Positions 35,745 through 45,877 of a DNA stretch of 64,000 nucleotides are shown here, piece after piece (within the stretch, counting starts at the first letter, position 1; each line of letters starts with the position of its first letter). The translations under genes and the position numbers were made by a program. Source of the DNA: Rhynchopus sp. YZ270_cl-10 (taxonomy: Eukaryota; Euglenozoa; Diplonemea; Diplonemida; Diplonemidae). The notes under the pieces are model-generated. The model was given only the letters and a program-made list of their open reading frames with translations. It was not told where the DNA came from and ran no database searches. The DNA is taken from the NCBI GenBank assembly GCA_964035575.1, contig OZ037833.1:992001-1056000 (forward strand), written 5' to 3'.

Positions 35745-36477
35745 GTACCTGTCACTCCCAGGTTAAAAAGGACACTTTTTCGCTGCAAAATATGAAAAAA
35801 ATCATACCAAAAAAGTGTTTTTTTTTTACTCAAAAACACCTAAAAACCACCTCTGTGTGGTGGTATTGGCCTTGTGGGGGTGTTTTGGGCTCAAAAAAAA
35901 AAATTTTTTTTTTTTGAAAAAAATCGAAAAAAAATTGAAAATGGCAAAGGCAAATCCAGTGCAAAATGACAATTTTCAACAAAATGTGCGTTTAAATGAG
36001 TCAACGGGCAGCATTTTGTTTAAATTTTTGCTCATTTGAGTCCACAGAGTCCCAAAAAATGCATTGCCGGGGTCGTAGGTCAAAAAAGACTTAGCAATTT
36101 CAATTTAAAATCAAAAGGAGCCTAAATTACCGGTATAGGCTCCCCTAGGCATACATAGCGTGCGAATGACCATTCGCATATATTCGCATGTGCGAATGCA
36201 TTCGCATCCTGTTCGCATTCATTCGCATTGTCGTTCGCATCATTCGCATCATTCGCACTATATTCGCACTTTTTTCGCATGTGCGAATGATGCGAACGAT
36301 GCGAACACAGTGCGAACATAGTGCGAATGATGCGAACGTAGTGCGAATGTTATAGTAGTGTGTGAATTCTGTGGGTGTGTGATTGTTGGCTGATCGGGGT
36401 TTTTTGTGATTTTTTTGTGATCGGCATATTTTGGGATGAGCTTTTTTTGTCCCACTCTGGGTGGGTCGTTAGCAGGG

Positions 36478-36812
36478 GTACTGTACTGTACTGTACTGTA
36501 CTGTACTGTACTGTACTGTACTGTACTGTACTGTACTGTACTGTACTGTACTGTACTGTACTGTACTGTACTGTACTGTACTGTACTGTACTGTACTGTA
36601 CTGTACTGTACTGTACTGTACTGTACTGTACTGTACTGTACTGTACTGTACTGTACTGTACTGTACTGTACTGTACTGTACTGTACTGTACTGTACTGTA
36701 CTGTACTGTACTGTACTGTACTGTACTGTACTGTACTGTACTGTACTGTACTGTACTGTACTGTACTGTACTGTACTGTACTGTACTGTACTGTACTGTA
36801 CTGTACTGTACT
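36478..36812. repeat. (TACTG)n microsatellite
   Basis: About 67 perfect copies of a 5-bp unit inside the 36-38 kb TIR element. Frames reading LYCTV/STVQY across it are artefacts. Confidence 0.97.
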
Positions 36813-37212
36813 GCTGAATAACGTTATTCCAAAATAACACTTGTTATAACGTTATCGATAACGTTATAACACCCACAGTATGTCTTATAATAGGCTAATA
36901 TTGGGCTAATAGCCTATTATATGCCATCTTAGACGTAGGCTGCAGTCGGTGCTGTAACATACACCTCACTCACGCTCATCAGTGAAAAACACAAGAGAAA
37001 TAAGTTGTGTTGTGTCTGTAACGGAGTTGGCCTTAAATTTTGGATTTTTCGGATTTGTTTAACGGGTTAAGCCAGCTACCACCGTACCACCAGTGGTAGC
37101 TGGGAAGGACTGGAATAGGCTAATAAAATATTAGCCTATTCCAGTTTCATTAGCCTATTCTATAAGGCTTAAATAGGCTAATATCCTATTAGGCTTTATT
37201 AGCTTATCAGCT

Positions 37213-38002
37213 ATGGTATACTGTGTATACTGTGTATACTGTGTATACTGTGTATACTGTGTATACTGTGTATACTGTGTATACTGTGTATACTGTGTAT
37301 ACTGTGTATACTGTGTATACTGTGTGTACTGTGTGTACTGTGTGTACTGTGTGTACTGTGTGTACTGTGTGTACTGTGTGTACTGTGTGTACTGTGTGTA
37401 CTGTGTGTACTGTGTGTACTGTGTGTACTGTGTGTACTGTGTGTACTGTGTGTACTGTGTGTACTGTGTGTACTGTGTGTACTGTGTGTACTGTGTGTAC
37501 TGTGTGTACTGTGTGTACTGTGTGTACTGTGTGTACTGTGTGTACTGTGTGTACTGTGTGTACTGTGTGTACTGTGTGTACTGTGTATACTGTGTATACT
37601 GTGTATACTGTGTGTACTGTGTGTACTGTGTATACTGTGTATACTGTGTATACTGTGTATACTGTGTATACTGTGTATACTGTGTATACTGTGTATACTG
37701 TGTATACTGTGTATACTGTGTGTACTGTGTGTACTGTGTGTACTGTGTGTACTGTGTGTACTGTGTGTACTGTGTGTACTGTGTGTACTGTGTGTACTGT
37801 GTGTACTGTGTGTACTGTGTGTACTGTGTGTACTGTGTGTACTGTGTGTACTGTGTGTACTGTGTGTACTGTGTGTACTGTGTGTACTGTGTGTACTGTG
37901 TGTACTGTGTGTACTGTGTGTACTGTGTGTACTGTGTGTACTGTGTGTACTGTGTGTACTGTGTGTACTGTGTGTACTGTGTGTACTGTGTATACTGTGT
38001 AG
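37213..38002. repeat. 9-bp minisatellite TATACTGTG / TGTACTGTG (~88 units)
   Basis: Two unit types differing at one base are arranged in blocks: TATACTGTG at 37213-37320, TGTACTGTG to about 37585, a mixed block to 37720, TGTACTGTG to about 37985, and a single TATACTGTG at the end. The block structure points to local unequal exchange. Open in several frames by composition only. Confidence 0.97.
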
Positions 38003-38175
38003 TGCGGAAATTGACCAAAAAATGAGAACTTGCCTGTCGCCACCCCATAATAAATGTTATTCGCATGTCATTCGCATCCTGTTCGCATTGGCCAATGCGA
38101 ACAGGATGCGAATACCCAATGCGAACAGGATGCGAATGATGCGAATGAGCCGTTCGCACGCTATGTATGCCTAGG

Positions 38176-38577
38176 ATAAGAATAAAAAAAATAAATGAAA
38201 GGTTAAGACGTTACGCTTGGGAATGGTGGGGGAGGGGGGTAATTCTGACAGAAAACATCCTATCAGAACGCAAGACCACATCGGGGCAGATCCTATGATG
38301 TGCAGTAAAACGCTAGCACGAAAGGGGGGGTGCGTGGACCACCACAATAACTACCAAAACAGGGCGTGTTGAGAGCTAGCCTGTTTGTCTCTAGCAATGT
38401 GTCCGTTATTTATTTTATTTTATTTTTGTGTGGAGCAACAACCAGAAAGCTTCGACGCACAAAGCAGACATTCTTCAGCACTGAGGCAACTTATCTCGTG
38501 CTCCCACCTTCGCGAAGGCGAACCGCGCGCTGTGTGTGTGCAGAAGAAAAAAAACGGAGTAGTGGGTTCAGTTCGGC
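38176..38577. other. Intergenic spacer
   Basis: Between the TIR element and the 3' end of the hydrolase gene. Mixed composition, a few G-runs, no gene or listed repeat seen; presumably contains the 3' UTR of the hydrolase. Confidence 0.4.
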
Positions 38578-40735
38578 CTATGTGCAGGCTTGCTTCCAGA
38601 AGTCGCCCAGCTGCTGCATGACTGCATGCCCACCTACGTCATGCTGGCCTTTGTGTGTCGCATGGTGTACCTATGAGAAATAAGGTGTTGTGCAGGAACA
38701 AAACAAAAGTTGAAAGTTGCAAAAAACCCCCCTCACCGGTTTCACCAACGGACGCAAAGACACTTCAGAAAGAAACCCCTAAAATAATTTTTAAAGAAAG
38801 ATGGCCTTGAAATCCACCAAAAAGATGCTTCCCCTCACACATCTTCAAAAACGGAAGCATGCTCAAACAGTACAGCCACGCTACATACCTCCACACCACC
38901 CTTCTCCTTGAAGAGATCCACTGCCCAGCACGACGCCTTGAATGGCAGCTGTGTTTTTGTAATTTTTTTTTGTGTTGTGTTCAGTGTTTCCGCGCTCCTT
39001 CATTGGGTACGATTTTTGATGAAGAATCGTGATTTTGTACATAAAAGGTAAATACGTCCCGAGCCCGGCGCGCTACGCGCGCCGGAATTTAACGCAAGTT
39101 CGGGGCCTCCGGCGGAGAAACTAGAGTTCTGGCCCAAAAAACGCGTCCCAGCGCAGTCCCTGAGATTTCCAAAAAATAAAATAAAAAAGCGCGGTCGAGC
39201 CCGACCCGGAATGAGAGAATTCCTCGGGTATCCGACTGAGGAGTTCAACTTCATTGATATTTGCACCAGACACACGAATTATCAGTAACCTCAGTACGTG
39301 TACAAAAAGAAACGGTGGCCATAGCATCAAGGCTCCTGGCGAAGCCACGGTACGCAACATTTCAAAACATTGCGCATAAAATTGCACATTTTTACAGCCA
39401 AACAATGTCATGGGAAGGTGGGTTGCAAACTTGCGCCGCAGGCGCACGGTACGCTACTTTTTTCTTTCGCCATGCTGCATGCTTCCTTTTCGTTCGGCGT
39501 TTAATCAATTGAGTCGCGTTCTGGCTGTGACGGGGTCACTTTGTTCATGAGGCCAGTTCTGGTCACTCTCAGAGGCTTATGTGGGGGAATTTTTTTTTTT
39601 TTCGGGAATTTTTTTTTATTTTTATTTTTTTCCAATGAAGAATTCTTCACTGGAAAAAGTTTTTTTTTTTGGGATTTTTTTTTTTCGAAGAATTCTTCAT
39701 CGGATTCTTCAGCGCGGAAAGTCTGGTTGTGTTTTTGTACCGACAAACTCGCCCACTCCAATTTCCCTCAGGATAGTTAGAACCTAAAAAGGAGTTACGC
39801 CAGGTAAAGCGAATGATTGGAGGAATTGGGGAAAATCGCCTTTCCTCGACCTATTTCTCAAACTTTAAATGGGCGTGAGCTTGGGGTATTAGTTTTTTTT
39901 TTGTACATTTGTTACACATCGCCACGTCGCTTTTGAAAGAAAAAAAAATTCAAAAATCTGGGGGAAATTACGTCTATACACTGCCTTAAAATCAACTCTA
40001 AAGGATTCATACCACAGGATCCTGCTCGCCATGCGAAACGAATATCTTATGCTTGCCGTGGTGCTTTGCAATCATCTCCGCCCATCTGTCGACAACAATG
40101 ACTGCACCAGAAATCATCGCAACAGACCCTGGCGGCGACGGGAGCGAGAGCGCCACATCCACAGAGGTTATCCCACCCTGCGAAAACCCCGAAAGATGCA
40201 CTCTTTCTAAGGGAATATTCGCGGCCTTGCAGACCTCCTGTACCATGGCGACACCACGGTCACGGCATTGTGTCAACCCTTCTGGTTCTTTCCTAATGAG
40301 TTTGCTGATGCCTTCGTCAGAGTTCATTGACATCATCCACTCCATGACGTTGATCTTCCACCACGCGGTTGCGCCTAAGGAGGGGTCCACCTCCGCCTGG
40401 GGGAACACCCATAGGACGTTGGGGAGATGTCCTGCGTAGTGTTGGGCGAAAGGGATGAAGTCGTCGTTGGTGGCGCCAAAACCGTGCATCATGATGATGG
40501 CATCCTTCACGGCTCCAGAAGGGGCTATCACCTCACAGTCCCATCCTCCGAACTTCTGCTTACTACGTCCACAAGGGATAGGACCAGGTGCTGGTTCCGC
40601 TAGAGTGGCCCCCAAAGAAGCAGCCTCCTTCGCAAGGGCAACCAACTCATGTTTTTCCGTCACACCCACAGCACTCAGCCCTGCCTTGCTGATGAGAAGT
40701 TTCAGCTCCTTTATGCTTAACCCGGTGACGTCCAT
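38578..40735 (-). CDS. Acyl-protein thioesterase/carboxylesterase-like hydrolase (3 exons)
   Basis: Exons 40013-40735, 38889-38948 and 38578-38670, all joined in phase 0; donors GTATGA and GTATGT, acceptors CACAG and CTCATAG. The product is 291 residues. Residues 5-40 (LKLLISKAGLSAVGVTEKHEL) look like a SAP/ARMET-type helical module. The rest is the phospholipase/carboxylesterase (APT1) alpha/beta-hydrolase: MHGFGATNDDF, nucleophile Ser in GFSQGG, acid Asp in HGEQDPV completed by exon 2 LPF, and catalytic His in exon 3 (HKGQHDVGGH). The joined reading restores the family order Ser-Asp-His, which supports the introns. Intron 1 (1.06 kb) contains an LSU rRNA piece and a 340-bp repeat. Expected to hydrolyse thioesters or esters such as protein S-acyl groups; substrate not known. 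Confidence 0.87.
39190..39537 (-). repeat. ~340-bp dispersed repeat, copy 3 (inside intron)
   Basis: Reverse-strand copy of the repeat at 6867 and 13384, with the same CGTACCGTG pair and CTGCGGCGC hairpin. It lies within intron 1 of the hydrolase gene, so insertion there is tolerated. A GC-rich palindrome GGCGCGCTACGCGCGCC lies just outside at 39064. Confidence 0.85.
39761..39880 (+). rRNA. LSU rRNA fragment (domain II) in intron, antisense to host gene
   Basis: Contains TTTCCCTCAGGATAG, GGTAAAGCGAATGATTGGAG and CTCGACCTATTTCTCAAACT TTAAAT, all highly conserved consecutive segments of cytosolic LSU rRNA. It lies on the plus strand inside intron 1 of the minus-strand hydrolase gene. Flanking rRNA sequence is absent. 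In LSU order it follows shortly after the piece at 58929-59103. Confidence 0.82.
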
Positions 40736-40994
40736 TTTTTTTTTATTTTTGTGTAGCTTTTCTTGAGAGAAGAGGTGAGGGAGAAGTGAGGGGGGGAGGA
40801 GGAAAAAGAGAGTGGCTTTCTGTTCTTTTCTTTCGAAGGGTTTTTTTAAAATTTGTTTTCGCTCGAGATATGACAAGAGAGAGGGGGGAAAAACCCCCCC
40901 GCAACGGACTATTCACACATTCAGCAGAAAATGTGTGGAACAAAGACATATGGCATCACCCTCCCCGGTCCCCCGTTCCCCATGCTGTGTGTGA

Positions 40995-41923
40995 CTAGCG
41001 TATCCTGGAGGAAGAGCCACCCATCATGTTGGTGTGGTGTTCGCTCCATTCGTCGGTGTACCACTGTGTGCCGGCAGTTGCCTTGGTCTTTGCTATCGAG
41101 TTGGGGTGTGCGCGTAGGAGGTATCCGAGGTTCGCTTGTTGCGCCTGTGGATGTGGATGTGGATGTGGATGTGGATGTGGATGTGGATGTGGATGTGGAT
41201 GTGGATGTGGATGTGGATGTGGATGTGGATGTGGATGTGGATGTGGATGTGGATGTGGATGTGGATGTGGATGTGGATGTGGATGTGGATGTGGATGTGG
41301 ATGTGGATACAATAGAAAAGCCAAATTTAAAATCTTTAAAAAAAAAACTTCTAAGATTCTTCTTTCGTACACACACATCTTGATAAACAGGCTAAAGGGT
41401 TGATGTCTCTTTCATTGATAGGAAAATTTTAATAAAAGGTTTGCAAGGACCGAAGCCTTGGCCGTCTCTCAATCATCTACATATGCAGCTACCCTTGCAG
41501 GGCATTTGCCTTGGTGTAGTACTAATAAACCACGTGCACGCATAGGTGTATATACCTCCGCTATCTGGCGCTGCTCGATCGCTGTGGGGCCTGTCTTGTC
41601 GCGAAGGAGCACGCCTGTCTTCTTCCAGTGCTCCCAAAGCACGACTGGGTCACGTGTCGTCTTGGGGTCCTTCATCATCGCCTGGAAGTTCTTGTCGATC
41701 GCTTGCGCGTCCTTGATGAGTTGCTGTGTGGGGTGGTGTAGTAGGTGGTGTAAGCAAAACACCGTCGAGGTTGCAGAAATCAGCTGCTTAAAAGGGGCAA
41801 ATGCCTCCTCTAATGTAGACGCGAGGGAATGATGTGCAATCCTTAGCAGTGTAGTGTATCGGTTACCTTGTAAGATGGACAACCATGGCCGTACATCAGC
41901 GTTGTGTGTGAAAAATAGTAACT
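40995..41923 (-). CDS. Unknown protein, two 3' exons
   Basis: Terminal exon 40995-41144 begins after an acceptor formed by the last unit of a (CCACAT)n tract (CCACAG) and reads AQQANLGYLLRAHPNS ... GTQWYTDEWSEHH ... SSSRIR stop. The preceding exon is 41556 to about 41923, with donor GTATAT after RQIAE, phase 0, and reads NADVRPWLSILQGN ... WEHWKKTGVLLRDKTG; it looks alpha-helical. No in-frame ATG precedes it, so at least one more 5' exon is needed. These exons could instead be the 3' end of the uL11-like gene upstream (42.7-43.7 kb), which also lacks a clear end. The HPHP frame through the hexamer is intronic on this reading. No family recognised. Confidence 0.5.
41146..41308. repeat. (GGATGT)n hexanucleotide microsatellite
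   Basis: About 27 units. Read on the minus strand it is a CCACAT tract running directly into the CCACAG acceptor of the terminal exon at 40995-41144, so it takes the place of the usual polypyrimidine tract. Confidence 0.95.
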
Positions 41924-42081
41924 CTGATAGATAAAGTAAAAGGGGAAAAAAAGGTTTTTTCGTTAATCGCTCAATTAGGAGGGGTGATTTTGGCGTATCT
42001 GAGGAACTATTTCCTCCTTGAAAAGCTGCGTTTTGTAGGTAGAAAAAAAAAATAACACAAACAAAAAAAAGAAAAAAGGTT

Positions 42082-42150
42082 GGTGTGGCTGAAAGGGGGG
42101 GTGATTCGCACTTCTTGCGCACTTTTTTTGCACCCCATTCATCCGCACCA
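42082..42150. mobile_element. 69-bp divergent relative of the GGTGTGGCTG MITE
   Basis: Starts GGTGTGGCTGAAAGGGGGGG and ends with the imperfect inverse GCACCCCATTCATCCGCACC. Compare the 56/57-bp copies at 19994 and 63485. It carries a longer middle section. Confidence 0.6.
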
Positions 42151-42750
42151 AAGGTGTGTATTGAAATTGTGGGGTAACTCCTTCGCAGATTACTGCCAAT
42201 TTAGCTATACCTTTTTGTCGACGGTTGCGTCGGTGTTTATTTCATAGTCACCATGCCCTGTGCTCTGATGGCTGTGGAGGGGGATGGATGTTGAGTGTGC
42301 AGAGAAATTCTAAAAATTCCAAAAAAAAAAAAAAAAGAAAAAAAATGAAAGATTTGAACCCAAACACTGCCTCTGTGCTTAAGTTCTAAATATTTGATGC
42401 GACCTGTTCAGTACATTTCTGCCTACACCTCTTTTTCAGAAACTGGCACAAAAGTTGAGAGGACGCAAACGCTTTTCCTCTATTTGAGACTACATTTAAG
42501 GCAAAGTTGAAAGATTGTTTCATAATATTATACAACTATTCTACTGAATAGAAGGTATAATAGGGTGCACTAAATGTACCCAAACTATTTTTTTTTCCTT
42601 TATATGGATTGTTTGTTTCTGATAGTGACGTGACTCTTCAAAGCAAAGTTGACAGATGAATATGCCTCACTTGCAGACACATCTCAACATAACAATGACA
42701 CGAGCACCTCAAACCTAGCAGAACCAACAAAAGATGAGATTCATATACTT

Positions 42751-43740
42751 TCAGTTCACAGAACTGAAAGCATTTGAGAGGGTCAACACATGCACCCTTT
42801 CTCCAAAAGAAGAAGAGAAAAAAATCACAGACCTCAGCAACCACGGCGTTCTATCCAATGGATTATGCTTCGCCACTTCATTCCTCTTCTCTTCATAGAC
42901 AACCCTTTGCTCCTCAAACCATGCGAGCTGCTCGTCGTCCGACATCCCTAGCTTCGGGGGCGCCCTGCAGTGCACGCCCATTACGCAGATACCTTGAAGC
43001 TTTGCCGCCTTCGTCAAATCCAGGATACGTGCTTCTATAGGGTAAAGGTCTGGGAACTGCCCCCACGACTGCTGTATCGCTGCCACGTGGTACAGCTGCT
43101 GCAACGTCAGGTAGCCCTCCCAACGGCCTTCATTTCCGACTCCGGATCCTGCACCAAACTTCCCTTTTCTTTGCAGCCTCGCCGCGCCACTCAAAAGCCA
43201 CCCAGTAGTAGGAGGCATAATACGGTACTGATACGTTTTGTCCTCATAAAATCGCATATAAACCTTCAACGTCAGGGTCGGGTCTGCACGGAAGACACCC
43301 CGGGTCCGTTCGTTGAATTCTTTCACAAAATCCATTCCTTTTACTCCTTGAGACGCGAATGTCGTTCCAACAGGGGGTCCCGCAGTGGCAGCGCCAGGGG
43401 CAAGACGGAGACGGAAATTTCCGACAGCCTTCTTGCGGGTAGGTTCGTAGGGCTTAAAGAGGTCGTTGCACTTTGCAAGGATTTCTGCCCCAACCTCGCC
43501 TTCGCCGTACAGCCACGTAGGTGTCTTACAGTTCCCCGAGTAGGTCCCCGCCACCGACGGCTGTGTCTCCACGACAGGCCCGTCGTACCATGACTTCTCC
43601 AAATTCGCGTTTGGGTACATCTTCTCGTAGTACTGCGCATGGTATGGGGTGTACGGGTTGCGGTCTTGCACCCAGCCCTCTGGAGGTTGGTGCTCCGTCG
43701 CACGCTTTGCGTGCCTCACAGCGCAACGGCGGAGCGCCAT
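42751..43740 (-). CDS. Mitochondrial large-subunit ribosomal protein uL11 (L11m)
   Basis: About 300 recognisable residues. The N-terminus (MALRRCAVRHAKRATEHQ) is basic and fits a mitochondrial presequence. Residues ~165-285 match uL11: TLKVYMRFYEDKTYQYRIMP (N-terminal domain strand), PPTTGWLL, a GSGVGNEGRW loop, LTLQQLYHVAAIQQS, IEARILDLTKAAKLQGICVMG (C-terminal RNA-binding part). A 5' extension and a C-terminal tail exceed bacterial L11, as is usual for euglenozoan mitoribosomal proteins. The start follows the acceptor CTAATATCAG. The final ~16 codons (42751-42800) lie inside the 60-bp dispersed repeat, so the true exon may end near 42845 (AG/GTCTGT) with a further exon at 42205-42271 after CCCCCTCCACAG; this is unresolved. 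Confidence 0.8.
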   Translation of the reverse strand: MALRRCAVRHAKRATEHQPPEGWVQDRNPYTPYHAQYYEKMYPNANLEKSWYDGPVVETQPSVAGTYSGNCKTPTWLYGEGEVGAEILAKCNDLFKPYEPTRKKAVGNFRLRLAPGAATAGPPVGTTFASQGVKGMDFVKEFNERTRGVFRADPTLTLKVYMRFYEDKTYQYRIMPPTTGWLLSGAARLQRKGKFGAGSGVGNEGRWEGYLTLQQLYHVAAIQQSWGQFPDLYPIEARILDLTKAAKLQGICVMGVHCRAPPKLGMSDDEQLAWFEEQRVVYEEKRNEVAKHNPLDRTPWLLRSVIFFSSSFGERVHVLTLSNAFSSVN

Positions 43741-44073
43741 TTTGCTTTTTTTTCTCCTTTTCTGATATTAGTATTAAGAGGGAGGGAGAAGGGAGGGAGG
43801 GATGGGGTTAGTATAGTAGCAGTAAAAGAATGAGGTGGAGAGAGAGAGAGAAAGAGAGGGGGTTTGCGTGTGGCCATAAGACGCTTTCACAAAAAAGGGC
43901 TAGAATTTGGTGCAAAAAAAAAAAAAAAAAAAAATAGAAAAAAAAATGTAAAAAAAGGTGACGCCGGGATGCAGAGTCAACTCTGTGGGGTTATCGAATT
44001 ATGGAGTTGCCAGAAAGAGAAATACATGAAGTGTCTCTCGTACACACATCTAAAAAGAAGGGGGGTGGTGGGG
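43741..44073. other. Intergenic spacer
   Basis: Purine-rich 5' leader/pyrimidine acceptor of uL11 (to about 43775), GAGAGA tract and a 20-base poly(A). No gene seen. Confidence 0.5.
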
Positions 44074-45576
44074 TCACGGCAGTGATGGGAAGAGCTGCAC
44101 CCCTGCTATTTTGAGGTCTTCGTGGAGACGTTGCGCAAATATCCCTGCATAGCCAGACGACTCCCTTGCCAGACCGTATACATACTTGGCTCGTTTCGTG
44201 TCACCTACCTTAGCTGCGATGACACAGAAGGCACCTAGGAGAGAGGCATTCGAGAGAAGGTGTCTGCCTCTCCCACCACCACGGCCCTCTTCACGCACAC
44301 AGTCATGCCAGACCTCTTCGGCCAAAAGATCGTATGGATCGCCCTCCGTCGACACAGCATCGCGACAATGCTTCGCGACAACCGTTACAACGGGAAGGTC
44401 AATCCCCGCCACCTTGCTTTCACGGTACACCCGCACCACGTTGTCGTGGTCCTTTTCCTTGCGTAGGCAGGAGAGCAGAACGGTGTACATCGCCAAGGGA
44501 AGTGCTCCTTGGGAGGAGAAGTGCGACAAGCATTGTTGCACCTCGCTGGACCCTGCGTGAGAGAGTGTTGAGGTGAGCGCCATCATATTTGCGGTGATAC
44601 GGTAGCTTTGCGGTATTTTGTTATAAATTTCGAGGCCTTCTGCGAACGACGCCGCACCGTACAGCAAGCACCCCTGGGTATGATGTGTTCTCGGAACCTT
44701 CCGCTGTTTCATAACCTTCAGTGTTGCTTGCACCTGGTGTTCCGCAGTGGCGCGCAAAGCAGGATTTGGTGCGGTCACCTTCTCTGTCGAGGCCTGCCGG
44801 AGTAACGTTGTGTACAACGCTTCATTTCGTGCTTCCTGCACTTTAGTCGGAAACTTTCCAAAGTAAACGTACAGCTCATTTGACGTAACCGTCTCCCCCC
44901 GTTGTCTTGCCATTCCGTTTAGGAGCGAAGCGCATACATAACTGCACGACATCAACTCCCCATGACACCTTCCCGCAACCGCCACCACCTCCTTCATCGT
45001 TCGAAACAGCCCATGCCTCCCCAACACCTTTAAGCAATACAGCAAACACCCTCTCGGAAAATCTCCGTTCTGTACAGCTTGGGTGGCTTCGTGGAGGACC
45101 GCCTCTGCCAGTTGGTGTGCCTCATTGCTGCTTAAGACTCCACGAAGATAGCGGTCAAATTGCACCCTAAGATGTGTCTTTGGCCCCGCACGTTGGATTG
45201 GAGGCCGTGAGGGAAAGACAACTCTAGCCTTGGTGGTGCTGATATCGATGTACTTTTTGGGTACTCTATGCTCTCTTCGGAACGTTGTGTTGTCTGTGGT
45301 GTTAATGGAGGTGGGTATTTCTGTTTCCTTAATTCCTTTCGTGACTTCACCGTTGGGTTCCCATACTCCGGTGTTTGGAGAAGGGAGGATTGTATCTAAG
45401 CGTGAAGGCGACACCGCCTGAAGCACCACAGCAGCCGCTCCATGTGTCGGAGGTAAGATGGGGGTTGTGATGTCGTGAAGTCTCGTCTCCGTCGGCTGTG
45501 TGCCTGCGTTGGGACTCCGCCAATAATAGGCAGCGTTGCGCGCTAGGCTGGCAGTGACCGGAGGGGGCTTCGGCAT
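44074..45576 (-). CDS. Pentatricopeptide-repeat-like protein
   Basis: A 500-residue protein. The N-terminal ~170 residues are poorly ordered with a basic, Arg/Lys-containing start (MPKPPPVTASLARNAAYYWR) that could be a mitochondrial signal. From residue ~185 the sequence is a run of ~35-residue helical hairpins: GCLLYCLKVLGRHGLFRTM, SNELYVYFGKFPTKVQEARN, LYTTLLRQ, GCLLYGAASFAEGLEIYNKI, MYTVLLSCLRKEKDHDNV, GAFCVIAAKVGDTKRAKYVY. That spacing and the AxxxGxxxxA pattern fit PPR/TPR superhelices that bind organellar RNA. The frame is open further upstream, to 45888, but would overlap the next gene's end; the start at 45576 follows the acceptor CTCTTCTTTAG and is preferred. It sits just downstream of the LRR gene in the same orientation. 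Confidence 0.75.
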   Translation of the reverse strand: MPKPPPVTASLARNAAYYWRSPNAGTQPTETRLHDITTPILPPTHGAAAVVLQAVSPSRLDTILPSPNTGVWEPNGEVTKGIKETEIPTSINTTDNTTFRREHRVPKKYIDISTTKARVVFPSRPPIQRAGPKTHLRVQFDRYLRGVLSSNEAHQLAEAVLHEATQAVQNGDFPRGCLLYCLKVLGRHGLFRTMKEVVAVAGRCHGELMSCSYVCASLLNGMARQRGETVTSNELYVYFGKFPTKVQEARNEALYTTLLRQASTEKVTAPNPALRATAEHQVQATLKVMKQRKVPRTHHTQGCLLYGAASFAEGLEIYNKIPQSYRITANMMALTSTLSHAGSSEVQQCLSHFSSQGALPLAMYTVLLSCLRKEKDHDNVVRVYRESKVAGIDLPVVTVVAKHCRDAVSTEGDPYDLLAEEVWHDCVREEGRGGGRGRHLLSNASLLGAFCVIAAKVGDTKRAKYVYGLARESSGYAGIFAQRLHEDLKIAGVQLFPSLP

Positions 45577-45877
45577 CGAACCAATGCGAACAGCACAGTG
45601 GAGGGGGGGGAGAGAAATGCCCTGGTGACTAAAGAAGAGGTGTATTGCTGAAAGATGAGGACAGCATTTGGTATGTGGTGTGGGGTGGTGTCCTGAAGTG
45701 AAGGGGTTATTTGGTAAAAAATGTGAAACGGCGTCTCCAACAATAATACCCAAAAAAAGCTGTTTTCTTTGTTGTTCTCTGTATTTTTGTGTCATTTCCC
45801 CCCCAACCCCCAACCATTGGCAAACCAAAACCCACTCCCCAAGCCACCACCCTTTTCTTGAACCCCAATCCCTGCCC

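Larger units (their letters stand above)
36144..38175. mobile_element. 2.0-kb TIR element carrying large microsatellites
   Basis: Perfect terminal inverted repeats of about 23 bp begin CCTAGGCATACATAGCGTGC at both ends. Subterminal zones are arrays of TTCGCA/TGCGAAT in inverted orientation (GCGAACAGGATGCGAAT repeated on the right). The interior holds a 5-bp microsatellite (36478-36812), ATAACGTTAT palindromes (36825-36870), TAATAGGCTAATA/TTAGCCTATT inverted repeats (36880-37200) and a 9-bp microsatellite (37213-38002). No protein gene and no clear target duplication. Small relative at 2757-2925. Confidence 0.8.

Noticed and set aside
29528-35839. 2,100-codon minus-strand frame through the 51-bp satellite
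   Set aside because: It has no in-frame ATG upstream of or within the repeats, unit length is a multiple of three so openness is automatic, a second frame is also open in subfamily B, and differences between units are mostly amino-acid changing.
36436-38159. Long frames through the 5-bp and 9-bp microsatellites
   Set aside because: They exist in several frames on both strands purely from repeat periodicity.
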